DNA from: RHKX01 sp046330415 | GTDB taxonomy: Bacteria; Actinomycetota; Thermoleophilia; Solirubrobacterales; 70-9 | Direction of reading: 5' to 3' | Assembly: GCA_046330415.1 (NCBI GenBank) | Contig: JAXLSW010000014.1 | Location: 62,001 to 126,000, forward strand | Length of the DNA stretch: 64,000 nt | Shown: in pieces, positions 52,408 through 60,045 of the stretch | Numbering within the stretch: position 1 is the first letter of the stretch | Layout: every line of letters begins with the position of its first letter | Notes under the pieces: generated by a model | Told to the model about the DNA's origin: nothing | Database searches by the model: none | The model's input: only the letters and a program-made list of their open reading frames with translations | Translations under genes and position numbers: made by a program

Positions 52408-53615
52408 GCGGGCCCGCATCCGGCCGCGGGGGGCAGCTTCCACCGCGGCTCGCGTTCGCCGCGCTCTTCTCGGTGACCTTCCTGACGATGCTCAGCGTCG
52501 GCTCGACGCTGCCGATCATGCCCCGCTATGTGCAGGGACCCATCGGCGCCGGCGACCTCGCCGTGGGGATCGTCACCGGCGCCTTCGCCATCACCGGGCT
52601 CGCCTGCAGGCCGCTGGCCGGGTCGTTCGCCGACAGCCGCGGGCGGCGGCCCGTCGTCGTCTTCGGAGCGCTGCTGATGGCGGTCGCGAGCGCCCTCTAC
52701 TTCGTCCCCGCTGGCGTCCCCGGGCTCGTCGTCGCGCGGCTTCTCCTCGGCGCCGGCGAGGGGATGGTCTACACCGCGGGAGCGGCATGGATCGTCGACA
52801 TCGCCCCGGTCGAACGTCGCGGTCGCATCATCGGCCTCTACGGCCTCGCCATCTGGAGCGGGCTGTCCTTCGGCGCTCCCATCGGTGAGCTGCTGCTGCG
52901 CGCGGGGAGCTTCGATCTCGTCTGGGCGGTCGCGATCTCCACCCCCTTGATCGCGGCGCTGATCGCCTCGCGCCTGCCGCGGCCGGTGCAGGCACTCCGC
53001 GAGACGGGCGGCGTCCGCGGCTCACTCTGGGCCCGCGAGTCGTTCGCGCCCGGCGCATCGCTTGCGCTGGCGACGTTCGGCTACGCGGCGCTGGCCGGTT
53101 TCGTCGTCCTCCACCTCGACGAGCGCGGCATCGGCCACGGCGCCGAGGTCTTCACCGCGTTCGCGGCCTCGGTCGTCGCCGCACGCCTGCTCGCCGGGAA
53201 CCTCCCCGACCGGCTCGGTGCCGCCCGCTGCGCCGCCGGCGCCGCCGCGATCGAAGCGGCCGGGCTCGTCGCGGTCGGGCTCGCCACCTCGCCGGTCGTC
53301 GCATTGGCGGGCGCCGTGGCGATGGGCGCCGCCTTCTCGACGATCTTCCCCAGCCTCGCCCTGCTCGTCATCAACCGGGTCGACGACGACCGTCGCGGCG
53401 TCGCGATGGGCACCTTCACAGCCTGCTTCGACATCGGCGTCGGCCTCGGCGCCCCGATCGCCGGCGTCGCCGCCGCGCTCGGCGGCTACGCGCTCTCCTT
53501 CTACGTCGCCGCGGGCTTCGCGGTCGTCTCGATGCTCCTCGCGGTCCGCCTCGGCCACCGCCTCGGCCACGTCGCGCCGCCACGGAGCAGCGAGCCGGTG
53601 ATCGAACCGATCTGA
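52404..53615 (+). CDS. MFS transporter
   Basis: This 403-residue, 12-helix major facilitator has the loop 2-3 motif GSFADSRGRRPVVVFGALLM and the motif-C-like region RLLLGAGEGMVYTAGAAWIV, followed by VERRGRIIGLYGLAIWSGLS. It matches drug/metabolite-efflux or sugar-type MFS members. Its GTG overlaps the acyl-CoA synthetase stop by four bases, so the pair is translationally coupled. The cargo could be the acid used by the ligase. Substrate otherwise unknown. Confidence 0.9.
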   Translation: MSGPASGRGGQLPPRLAFAALFSVTFLTMLSVGSTLPIMPRYVQGPIGAGDLAVGIVTGAFAITGLACRPLAGSFADSRGRRPVVVFGALLMAVASALYFVPAGVPGLVVARLLLGAGEGMVYTAGAAWIVDIAPVERRGRIIGLYGLAIWSGLSFGAPIGELLLRAGSFDLVWAVAISTPLIAALIASRLPRPVQALRETGGVRGSLWARESFAPGASLALATFGYAALAGFVVLHLDERGIGHGAEVFTAFAASVVAARLLAGNLPDRLGAARCAAGAAAIEAAGLVAVGLATSPVVALAGAVAMGAAFSTIFPSLALLVINRVDDDRRGVAMGTFTACFDIGVGLGAPIAGVAAALGGYALSFYVAAGFAVVSMLLAVRLGHRLGHVAPPRSSEPVIEPI

Positions 53616-53680
53616 GGTCGGTCGGCAGTACGTTTCTCGACAACGTGACGAACCAAGCCGACAACCGGAGCCTCTGAACC

Positions 53681-54361
53681 GTGGCCGGCCGCGCCATCGG
53701 GGAGGTCGTGGCCTTCGGCCTCGGCGTCGCCCTCAGCCCGGCCGCCACCATCGCGGTCGTCCTGATGGTCGTCAAGCCCGGCGGGAGGGTCGGTGCAACA
53801 GTTTTCGTCGCGAGCTGGCTCGCGAGCCTGGCCACCGTCGCGACGCTCACCCTGCTCCTCGCCGACGGGGCCGACGCCGGCCGCAGCGACGGACCGGCGG
53901 ACTGGGTGATCGCCGTCCAGACCGCACTCGGCCTGCTCCTGGTGTACGTCGCCATCACCCAGTGGCGTGAGCGTGGTCGGGATGAGCCGAACGATGAGCT
54001 TCCCGCGTGGATGAAGAAGGTCGACGGCCTGACACCCCGCCGCGCAGCGGTGATGGCGGTGGTCCTCGCCGCCGTCAAGCCGAAGAACCTGATCCTGACG
54101 ATCGGCGCCGCGATCGCCGTCGCGGAGCTCGGCGTCAGCCCCGGCGCGCAGGCCGCTGGGATCGCCGCGTTCCTGATCCTCGGGACCCTCGCGCCGGGCC
54201 TGCCGCTCGCCGTCTCGGTGCTGACCCGCGAACGCGGCGCCGCGTTCCTGGAATCGATCAAGTCGTGGATGGTGAGCGAGAACCACACCATCGTGGCCGT
54301 CCTCTGCCTCGTCTTCGCCGCGAAGCTCCTCGGGAGTGCGCTGAGCGCAGTCGGGGACTGA
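53681..54361 (+). CDS. GAP/Sap-family (LysE-like) membrane protein
   Basis: This 226-residue protein has about six helices, the N-terminal ALSPAATIAVVLMVVKPGGR, a cytoplasmic charged loop (WRERGRDEPNDELPAWMKKV) and the second repeat LTPRRAAVMAVVLAAVKPKN. This internal symmetry is typical of the GAP (glycopeptidolipid-addressing protein / Sap) family, which is related to LysE exporters. Mycobacterial members help move lipids to the surface. The start is a GTG at 53681. It converges with the radical SAM gene, which ends nine bases away. Confidence 0.82.
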   Translation: MAGRAIGEVVAFGLGVALSPAATIAVVLMVVKPGGRVGATVFVASWLASLATVATLTLLLADGADAGRSDGPADWVIAVQTALGLLLVYVAITQWRERGRDEPNDELPAWMKKVDGLTPRRAAVMAVVLAAVKPKNLILTIGAAIAVAELGVSPGAQAAGIAAFLILGTLAPGLPLAVSVLTRERGAAFLESIKSWMVSENHTIVAVLCLVFAAKLLGSALSAVGD

Positions 54362-54369
54362 CCGGCGGC

Positions 54370-55422
54370 TCAGAACAGGCGGCTTTGCCGCTGCAGCGGC
54401 TCGCTTCCGGCACCGCCGTTCACCGGCCGCTCGACCCGCGCCCGCTCGCGGTTGCGGCGGATGCCCTCGCGCCAGCCGGTGTCCCCCACCCCGGCCTTGC
54501 CGCGAGCGCGCGCGATCAGGCGGCCCATCCGCTCACGCTCGGGCTTGGGCAGGAACGCTCCACGCCGGTACAGGTCCTCGTAGAGATCGATCAGATCGGG
54601 CCGATGCGCCCGCAGCCAGTCGAAGAAGATCTCCTTCACCTCGCCCTTGAGGTGAAGCCCGAGGCCTCCGATGCTGTCGGCGCCCGCCGCGGCGCAGAGG
54701 CGGACGATCTCCTCCACCTGCTCGGGGGAGTCGTTGATGCCGGGTACCAGCGGCGCCACGAGGACGCCGACGGGGATCCCGGCGGCGCTGAGCTCGGCGA
54801 TCGCCTCGATGCGCTTGCGGGGATGCGGTGTGTGTGGCTCCGTCGCTCGCCAGGCATCCTCGTCGAGCGTCGGAATCGAGAGGCTGGCCTGGAACCCCGC
54901 GACCTCATGCAGCTCCTTCATCAGGTCGATGTCGCGGGTCAGCAACGGTGACTTCGTCAGGACCGAGGCGGGGTTGCGCGCCTCGATCATCACCTCCCAG
55001 ACGGCGCGGGTGAGGCGATAGCGGCTTTCCACCCACTGGTAGGGATCGGTGTTCGTGCCGAGCGCGATGGTCTCCCCCGTCCACGACGGCCTCGCCAACT
55101 CGACCCGCAGCCGCTCGGGAACGTTGACCTTGACGACGATCTTCCGCTCGAAGTCCTCGCGCGCGTCGAGACCGAGGTAGCGGTGGGTGGGCCGGGCGAA
55201 GCAGAAAGTGCATGCGTGAGTGCATCCTCTGTACGGATTGACCGTGTGGCTGAACGGCAGGCTCTCCCCAGGCACGCGGTTGATCGCCGAGCGCGCCTCG
55301 ACCTCGAGGAACTCGATACCCATCGCCTCGGGGGCGTCGAAGGTGCGGATGGCTCCTCCCCGGGCCAGCCCCGGGAGTCTCCGCTCGGCCTCCGCCTCGG
55401 TGCTTTGCGAGTCCCACCGCAC
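54370..55422 (-). CDS. Rv2578c-family radical SAM protein
   Basis: This 350-residue radical SAM protein begins VRWDSQSTEAEAERRLPGLA, like the actinobacterial Rv2578c family. It has NPYRGCTHACTFCFARPTHR, whose CxxxCxxC binds the [4Fe-4S] cluster, followed by IALGTNTDPYQWVESRYRLT, VLTKSPLLTRDIDLMKEL and ASLSIPTLDEDAWRATEPHT. It is also related to spore-photolyase-like SplB proteins. Substrate is unknown. A GTG at 55422 is chosen from the family N-terminus. Upstream in-frame ATGs add 54 residues with no support. It has a single-gene context. Confidence 0.88.
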   Translation of the reverse strand: MRWDSQSTEAEAERRLPGLARGGAIRTFDAPEAMGIEFLEVEARSAINRVPGESLPFSHTVNPYRGCTHACTFCFARPTHRYLGLDAREDFERKIVVKVNVPERLRVELARPSWTGETIALGTNTDPYQWVESRYRLTRAVWEVMIEARNPASVLTKSPLLTRDIDLMKELHEVAGFQASLSIPTLDEDAWRATEPHTPHPRKRIEAIAELSAAGIPVGVLVAPLVPGINDSPEQVEEIVRLCAAAGADSIGGLGLHLKGEVKEIFFDWLRAHRPDLIDLYEDLYRRGAFLPKPERERMGRLIARARGKAGVGDTGWREGIRRNRERARVERPVNGGAGSEPLQRQSRLF

Positions 55423-55524
55423 GAACGCATGTTCGCATCGGGAACGGACGCCATGGTTGGGGTGTCCGCGTCCCACACCTTGGTTGGCTGGTAACCCGGC
55501 ATGGAAGCGACGAACCTCTTGCTC

Positions 55525-56163
55525 ATGAAGAAGCTCATTGCATTGATCCCGGTCCTCGTCCTCCTCTTCCCCGCGCTCGCTCACTCAGCCGAACGCGGGC
55601 GCGCCACCTGCCAGGGCAAACCGGTGACCATCACCGAAGGCAATCGCGGAAAGCCGATCGGACCCGGCAAGGACGTCGTCTACGGCACCAATCGAGCCGA
55701 CGTCGTCAACCTCTCGGGCGGCGACGACAAGTTCGACGGTGGCGGTGGCGCCGACCTCGTCTGCGCAGGCTCCGGCGAGGATCTGATCCTCGGCAGCAGT
55801 GGCGACGACGTCATCTACGGCGGCGCCGGCGACGACTTCAGCAAGGGCCAGGCCCTCAGTGGCTTCGACAACCCGCCCCGGGTCGTCGGCGGGCCCGGCG
55901 ACGACGAGCTGCACGGTGGCAGCGGCCGCGACGCCCTCTACGGGAGCGACGGTGACGACAAGCTGCTCGGCGACGACGGCAACGATCTGTTCGACGCGGG
56001 CCTGGGCTTCGACCGCTGCGACGGGGGAAGCGGCAGCGACGGTCCGGTCGACAGCTGCGAGAGCTCGACCGACATCCCGAAGCTCTCAGTCCACCGAGCG
56101 TCACTGAGTACCCCCTATAGGGCACACTCAGCGACGTTCGATGAGGTGGCGGCCGACGAGTAG
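55525..56163 (+). CDS. secreted RTX-like calcium-binding protein
   Basis: From the ATG at 55525 this 212-residue product has a signal peptide (KKLIALIPVLVLLFPALAHS). RTX nonapeptide-type repeats GGxGxDxUx follow: GGDDKFDGGGGADLVCAGSG, GDDVIYGGAGDD, GGPGDDELHGGSGRDALYGS, GDDKLLGDDGND. These form a calcium-dependent beta-roll; cysteines near both ends may pair. The last about 20 residues (after SSTDIP) are encoded by the dispersed 44-base palindrome at 56096-56139 and do not look like part of the fold, so the repeat may have displaced the original stop. Confidence 0.8.
   Translation: MKKLIALIPVLVLLFPALAHSAERGRATCQGKPVTITEGNRGKPIGPGKDVVYGTNRADVVNLSGGDDKFDGGGGADLVCAGSGEDLILGSSGDDVIYGGAGDDFSKGQALSGFDNPPRVVGGPGDDELHGGSGRDALYGSDGDDKLLGDDGNDLFDAGLGFDRCDGGSGSDGPVDSCESSTDIPKLSVHRASLSTPYRAHSATFDEVAADE
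56096..56139. repeat. 44-base dispersed palindromic repeat, copy 1
   Basis: The element begins GAGCGTCACTGAGTACCCCC and ends CTCAGCGACGTTC, and folds on itself around CCCTATAGGG. It matches the element at 62074-62117 at 39 of 44 positions. Here it lies inside the 3' end of the RTX-like gene. Confidence 0.85.
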
Positions 56164-56210
56164 ACCGACGCGACGGACGGTGCGGGGCCCGCGGACGTAG
56201 AGTCCGCCGC

Positions 56211-56963
56211 ATGAGCCCCGCACCTGAGCTGACGCTGCACCACCTGCCCCCCTCCCACCCCTCCCGGACCGTCGAGGCGGCGCTGCGGCTGAAGGGCCTC
56301 GACTACGAGCTCGTCGACATGACCGGCACCTCAGCCCCGCACACCGAGGCGATGGAGGCGATCTACGGAGAGGGGAACGGCACTGTGCCGGGCCTCGTGG
56401 TCGACGGTGAGCCGGTGCACGGCTCGCGGCCGATCCTGGCCAAGCTCGAGGAGATCGCTCCCGACCCGCCGCTCTTCCCCGCTGACCGCGCCGAGGAGAT
56501 CCGCGAAGCGGAGCGTTGGGGGGACGAGGAGCTGCAGCAGCTCGGCCGCGACCTGCCCTGGGGAGTGCTGCATTTCCGCCCCGAGCAGCTCAGCGTCGTG
56601 GCCGGCGGCCCGCCCCTGGACCCCGCTGGGACCGACTTCGCGATCCGCTTCCTGCGCGCCGCCTGGCGCTACCACGGGCTCACCGCGGTGCGTATCGCCG
56701 AGGGGCTCGAAAGCCTTCCGGCCAAGCTCGACTACATCGATTCTCTGATCACCGAGGGCGTGATCGGTGGCGAGGCGCCGAACGCCGCCGACCTGCAGAT
56801 CGGGGCCACCCTCCGCGTGTTCGGCTCGATCGGCGACCTGCAGCATCTGCTCGCCGACCGTCCGGCCGGGGAGCTCGGCGCGCGCTGGTTCCCCGACTAC
56901 CTCGACGGCGTCGTCATCCCCGCGGGCGCGTACCCGGCCGGCTGGGTGCCCGAGCGCGCCTAG
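56211..56963 (+). CDS. glutathione-S-transferase-like protein
   Basis: This 250-residue cytoplasmic protein has an N-terminal thioredoxin fold: LTLHHLPPSHPSRTVEAALR, then GLDYELVDMTG, GTVPGLVVDGEPVHGSRPIL with the cis-Pro and the Glu/Ser-type gamma-Glu contact replaced by GSR. A helical C-terminal domain with the N-capping ADLQIGATLRVF follows. Actinobacteria rarely use glutathione, so mycothiol or another thiol may be the partner, or the fold may have another use. ATG at 56211. It stands alone. Confidence 0.8.
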   Translation: MSPAPELTLHHLPPSHPSRTVEAALRLKGLDYELVDMTGTSAPHTEAMEAIYGEGNGTVPGLVVDGEPVHGSRPILAKLEEIAPDPPLFPADRAEEIREAERWGDEELQQLGRDLPWGVLHFRPEQLSVVAGGPPLDPAGTDFAIRFLRAAWRYHGLTAVRIAEGLESLPAKLDYIDSLITEGVIGGEAPNAADLQIGATLRVFGSIGDLQHLLADRPAGELGARWFPDYLDGVVIPAGAYPAGWVPERA

Positions 56964-57072
56964 ACGAACGTCGTAGGGCGCGGCCCTTTCGCGCTACCCT
57001 CGATTCCTGACCCGGCAGACGGGTCAAGGCGGTCGGCAGCGGCCGCGTCATCAGCCAATCAGGGGAGGCCCA

Positions 57073-57723
57073 ATGAGGAAGTCCACCGCGCGACGCCCGT
57101 CGGCGTCGCTCGTCATCGCGTGCCTGGCGCTGTTCGTGGCGCTCGGCGGCGGCGCATACGCCGTCTCGAAGGCGAATGTGACCAGCAAGCAGATCAAGAA
57201 CGGCTCGGTGAAGGGCAAGGATCTGAAGAACGACACCGTCACCGGCAAGCAGCTCAAGGAGGAGAGCCTCGGGCAGGTGCCGAGTGCGGCGAGCGCCGAC
57301 ACCGCCGGCGACTCGGCTCGGGTCGGCGGCGTCGAGGTGATCAACGTCCAGCCCTTCACGCTGACGAACGGGCAGACGAAGCAGCTCTTCCAGCGCGGCG
57401 CTTTCACCCTGACGGCGAGCTGCGCGATCAACGAAGCGGGCAACGACTTCGCCCGGGTCCTGATCGCGACGTCGGTGGACAACGCCGCATTCGACGGTGA
57501 TGGCTCCGAGACCGACCTCGACGTAGCCACACCGGCGGCGAACCGGGAGTACCAGCAGGCGAGCAGCGGGACGGGGACTCCGACCATCGATCAGGAGAGC
57601 GACGGCTCGGCCATCGCCCCCGACGGCTCCGAGATCCTCGGCAACGACGCCGTGGCCGCGGTCAACCTGCCGCAGGACGGCATCGGCGTCTGCAAGTTCG
57701 CCGGCGCCTACTACGTGAAGTAG
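57073..57723 (+). CDS. secreted 'SKQIKNGSVKGKDLK' protein
   Basis: This 216-residue protein has the signal peptide PSASLVIACLALFVALGGGA, then AYAVSKANVTSKQIKNGSVK, GKDLKNDTVTGKQLKEESLG and a beta-rich C-terminal domain with two cysteines (LTASCAINEA, IGVCKFAG). This signal-peptide plus short polar-repeat layout is very frequent in Thermoleophilia, often in many copies per genome. The function is unknown. GGGGAGG precedes the ATG. A strong terminator hairpin follows the stop. Confidence 0.78.
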   Translation: MRKSTARRPSASLVIACLALFVALGGGAYAVSKANVTSKQIKNGSVKGKDLKNDTVTGKQLKEESLGQVPSAASADTAGDSARVGGVEVINVQPFTLTNGQTKQLFQRGAFTLTASCAINEAGNDFARVLIATSVDNAAFDGDGSETDLDVATPAANREYQQASSGTGTPTIDQESDGSAIAPDGSEILGNDAVAAVNLPQDGIGVCKFAGAYYVK

Positions 57724-57742
57724 CCCGGATCGGGCACCGGAA

Positions 57743-57775
57743 GCACGGCCGCCGCGATCGCCGTGGCGGCCGTGC
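57743..57775. terminator. bidirectional hairpin terminator
   Basis: GCACGGCCGCC (57743-57753) pairs perfectly with GGCGGCCGTGC (57765-57775), with a palindromic GCGATCGC in the loop. It lies between the convergent ends of the secreted protein (57723) and the esterase (57788). Confidence 0.8.
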
Positions 57776-57787
57776 GTTCCGCCCGCC

Positions 57788-58495
57788 TCAGCTCGGCTGG
57801 GGAGCGCCGCTGAGCGCCGAAGCCGCGAACTCGCGCAGCTCGGGGACGATCTCCGGCGGCAGCCAGTGCCCGGCCGGCGTCTCCCGGTAGACCGGGCTGA
57901 GGCCGGCGCTCGTGAGCCGACTCCGCGCGTCGCGCGCGAACTCGACGCCGATCACGGGGTCGGCGGCGCCATGGTGGATGTAGACGGGCAGGCCGGTGCG
58001 CGCGGCGAGGTCAGGCTCCCAGCCCTCGACCTCGGGGATGAACCCACTCATCGCGATCAGCCCGGCCGGAACCGGCCGCCCGGCGCCGAGCGCCATCGCG
58101 TAAGACATCACCGTCCCCTGGGAGAAGCCACCGATCAGCGTCCGCGACCACTCGATCCCGCGCTCGGCCAGCAGCCCATCGAGGCGCTCGCTCAGCGCCT
58201 CGTAGCTCGGTCCGAAGGTCTCGGGATGGGGGAAGCCGACCCGCTCGACGACGTACCAGTGGCGCCCGCCCGGCGGGACGCCCGTGAACGGCCCGCCGGT
58301 GGTGACCCCGAGCAGCCTGCGCTCGGGATCGATCGCATCGAGGACACCGTGCAGGTCGTTCTCGTCGGCGCCGCGGCCGTGGTTGAGCACGAGCGCCCCC
58401 TGCGGCTCGCCCGCCGGCTCACGCAGCCGCAGATCGACCCCGCGCCAGCCGAGCTCGTAGCCGCCGAAGCGGCGCTGACCCACCTCGGCGCTCAC
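57788..58495 (-). CDS. mhqD: phospholipase/carboxylesterase-like hydrolase (MhqD-like)
   Basis: This 235-residue alpha/beta hydrolase of the phospholipase/carboxylesterase (YtpA/MhqD) group has ALVLNHGRGADENDLHGVLD with the oxyanion loop, the nucleophile elbow GGFSQGTVMSYAMALG, an acid in VYIHHGAADPVIGVEFARDA and the catalytic His in ETPAGHWLPPEIV. Its ATG overlaps the stop of the dioxygenase gene (ATGA). In Bacillus subtilis the MhqR regulon pairs such a hydrolase (mhqD, mhqE operon) with quinone-cleaving dioxygenases, so a role in quinone or catechol detoxification is inferred. Confidence 0.83.
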   Translation of the reverse strand: MSAEVGQRRFGGYELGWRGVDLRLREPAGEPQGALVLNHGRGADENDLHGVLDAIDPERRLLGVTTGGPFTGVPPGGRHWYVVERVGFPHPETFGPSYEALSERLDGLLAERGIEWSRTLIGGFSQGTVMSYAMALGAGRPVPAGLIAMSGFIPEVEGWEPDLAARTGLPVYIHHGAADPVIGVEFARDARSRLTSAGLSPVYRETPAGHWLPPEIVPELREFAASALSGAPQPS

Positions 58496-59421
58496 GCGGC
58501 CACCTGGCGTGGGCTGTGGACCGGCTTCAGGTTCGCCTCCACCTGCGGACGCAGGTGCTCGTAGTCGGGCGGCAGCGAGAGCTTCTCACCGAGCGACTCC
58601 AGCGGCTCGTCGACCGTGAAGCCCGGACCGAGCGTCGCGATCTCGAACAGGACCCCGCTCGGCTCCCGGAAGTAGATCGAGCGGAAATAGAAGCGGTCGA
58701 TCACCGGGGTCGGATGCCCACCGCCCGCGGCGATGCGCTCGCGCCACGCCTCGTGGTCGGCGGGAGTCGAGGCCCAGGCGACGTGATGGACGGTGCCGGC
58801 GCCCTGCAGGCCGCGCCCCTCGGGCGGCTCGTCGTAGGCGATGGTGCCCCCGCGCTGCCCACCGCGAGCCTCCCAGGAGTGCTCGGTGAAGCGATCGCTG
58901 CCGGGCTCGAAGCCGAGCTCGCGCAGGAGACCCTCGCTGCGCTCGGGGCTCGACGAGAAGGCGCGAACGCCGTCGAAACCCTGCAGCGCCAGCTCGCGCG
59001 GGATCTCCGGATGCACGGCGCTGAGTGCCGGGTCGTCGACGGAGGAGACGCGCAGCACGTGCTGCAGGCCCTCGGGGTCCTGGAAGACGAGCGCGTTCTC
59101 CCCGCGATGGGTCTCGACATCGCGAGCCGCCAGGCGCTCCGCCCAGAAGTCGATCGCCTCGGGAGAGGCCACGCGCCAGGCGATCTCGTGGACCATGCCG
59201 TCGCCGGCACGCCCGCGCGGCGCACCCGGGAACTCGAAGAACGTGAGGTCGGCCCCGGCGCTGCCCTCCTCGTCGGCGAAGAAGAGGTGGTAGACGGTCG
59301 GGTCGTCCTGGTTGACCGTCTTCTTGACCAGCCGCAGGCCGAGCACGCCCGCGTAGAAATCGATGTTCTCCTGCGCGTCGGCGGTGATGGCGGTGACGTG
59401 ATGGACGCCTTCGAGCTTCAT
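58492..59421 (-). CDS. mhqO: VOC-family ring-cleaving dioxygenase (MhqO-like)
   Basis: This 309-residue protein has two glyoxalase/bleomycin-resistance (VOC) repeats: LEGVHHVTAITADAQENIDF near the start, and GTVHHVAWASTPADHEAWRE near residue 210. Likely metal ligands are His in GVHHVTAI, His in GTVHHVAW and Glu in FREPSGVLFEIATLGPGF. This is the layout of bacterial hydroquinone-specific dioxygenases (MhqO/MhqA). GGAGAGGGAAG precedes the ATG at 59421; an upstream in-frame ATG at 59523 is unlikely since it would run through the promoter. First gene of a two-gene operon divergent from a MarR regulator. Confidence 0.87.
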   Translation of the reverse strand: MKLEGVHHVTAITADAQENIDFYAGVLGLRLVKKTVNQDDPTVYHLFFADEEGSAGADLTFFEFPGAPRGRAGDGMVHEIAWRVASPEAIDFWAERLAARDVETHRGENALVFQDPEGLQHVLRVSSVDDPALSAVHPEIPRELALQGFDGVRAFSSSPERSEGLLRELGFEPGSDRFTEHSWEARGGQRGGTIAYDEPPEGRGLQGAGTVHHVAWASTPADHEAWRERIAAGGGHPTPVIDRFYFRSIYFREPSGVLFEIATLGPGFTVDEPLESLGEKLSLPPDYEHLRPQVEANLKPVHSPRQVAA

Positions 59422-59447
59422 CTTCCCTCTCCGTTTCTCGCTGAAAG

Positions 59448-59465
59448 TAATTGCATGTGCAACTA
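59448..59465. promoter_or_regulatory. MarR operator site 1
   Basis: TAATTGCATGTGCAACTA has the form TAnTTGC-N4-GCAACTA. It overlaps the -10 element of the dioxygenase promoter. It shares its arms with site 2, whose centre is 44 bases away (about four helical turns). Confidence 0.7.
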
Positions 59466-59490
59466 TATCGCCGAACACAACCCGACGCAA
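59462..59490 (-). promoter_or_regulatory. promoter of the dioxygenase-hydrolase operon
   Basis: On the minus strand TTGCGT (59490-59485) and TATAGT (59467-59462) are separated by 17 bases, a good housekeeping-type match. The leader to the ATG at 59421 would be about 35 bases and carries the GAGAGGGAAG ribosome-binding site. Operator site 1 covers the -10. Confidence 0.6.
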
Positions 59491-59491
59491 G

Positions 59492-59509
59492 TAGTTGCCA
59501 ACGCAACAA
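59492..59509. promoter_or_regulatory. MarR operator site 2
   Basis: TAGTTGCCAACGCAACAA has the same form as site 1 (TAGTTGC-N4-GCAACnA). It overlaps the -35 of the regulator's own promoter and abuts the -35 of the divergent operon. Confidence 0.65.
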
Positions 59510-59523
59510 TCACTGGATAACAT
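59495..59523 (+). promoter_or_regulatory. promoter of the MarR gene, probably giving a leaderless mRNA
   Basis: TTGCCA (59495-59500) and TAACAT (59518-59523) are 17 bases apart. The ATG at 59531 is only seven bases past the -10, where transcription should start, so the mRNA is probably leaderless. No ribosome-binding site is present. Confidence 0.55.
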
Positions 59524-59530
59524 CCCCTAC

Positions 59531-60016
59531 ATGCCCGAAATCGCTGCATCCGCCACCCGCCTCAGCACGCAGGAGCTCGCAGCTTGGCGCGGGCTGCTCA
59601 AGGCCCACTCCCAGCTCGTGGCGACGCTGGATGAGGAGCTCGAGCGCGAGCACGGCATCCCGCTCGGCTCCTACGAGGTGCTCCTGCACCTCGCCGACGC
59701 GCCGGACGGCTCCCTGCGAATGGGAGAGCTCGCCGATCGCCTCCTGCTCAGCCGCAGCGGCCTGACCCGGATGATCGACCGCCTCGTCGCCCGCGAGGTC
59801 GTCGAGCGCCATTCCTGCCCGTCAGACCGCCGCGGCACCTACGGCCGCCTCACCCCCGCCGGCCGCAAGCTCCTCGACGAGGCGCGCCCGACCCACCTTC
59901 GCGGCGTCCGCGAGCACTTCCTCCGTTTCCTCGACGAGAACGACCTGAAGCGGCTCGGCGGGATCTGGGAGCGCGTCACCGCGCCATCGGCGGCCGACGA
60001 CACCTCTTGCGGCTAG
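59531..60016 (+). CDS. mhqR: MarR-family repressor (MhqR-like)
   Basis: This regulator of about 161 residues has an all-helical dimerisation part and a winged HTH: YEVLLHLADAPDGSLRMGEL, ADRLLLSRSGLTRMIDRLVA, then the wing RHSCPSDRRGTYGRLTPAGR. A Cys in the wing (HSCPSD) and one at the C-terminus (DTSCG) could be redox or quinone sensors, as in thiol-based MarR proteins; this is inference. It is divergent from the dioxygenase-hydrolase operon, with two matched operators between them. An in-frame ATG at 59495 is rejected because it lies in the promoter. Confidence 0.9.
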   Translation: MPEIAASATRLSTQELAAWRGLLKAHSQLVATLDEELEREHGIPLGSYEVLLHLADAPDGSLRMGELADRLLLSRSGLTRMIDRLVAREVVERHSCPSDRRGTYGRLTPAGRKLLDEARPTHLRGVREHFLRFLDENDLKRLGGIWERVTAPSAADDTSCG

Positions 60017-60045
60017 GGGCCGCCCCGCGCGGGTAGCCTCGGGTA

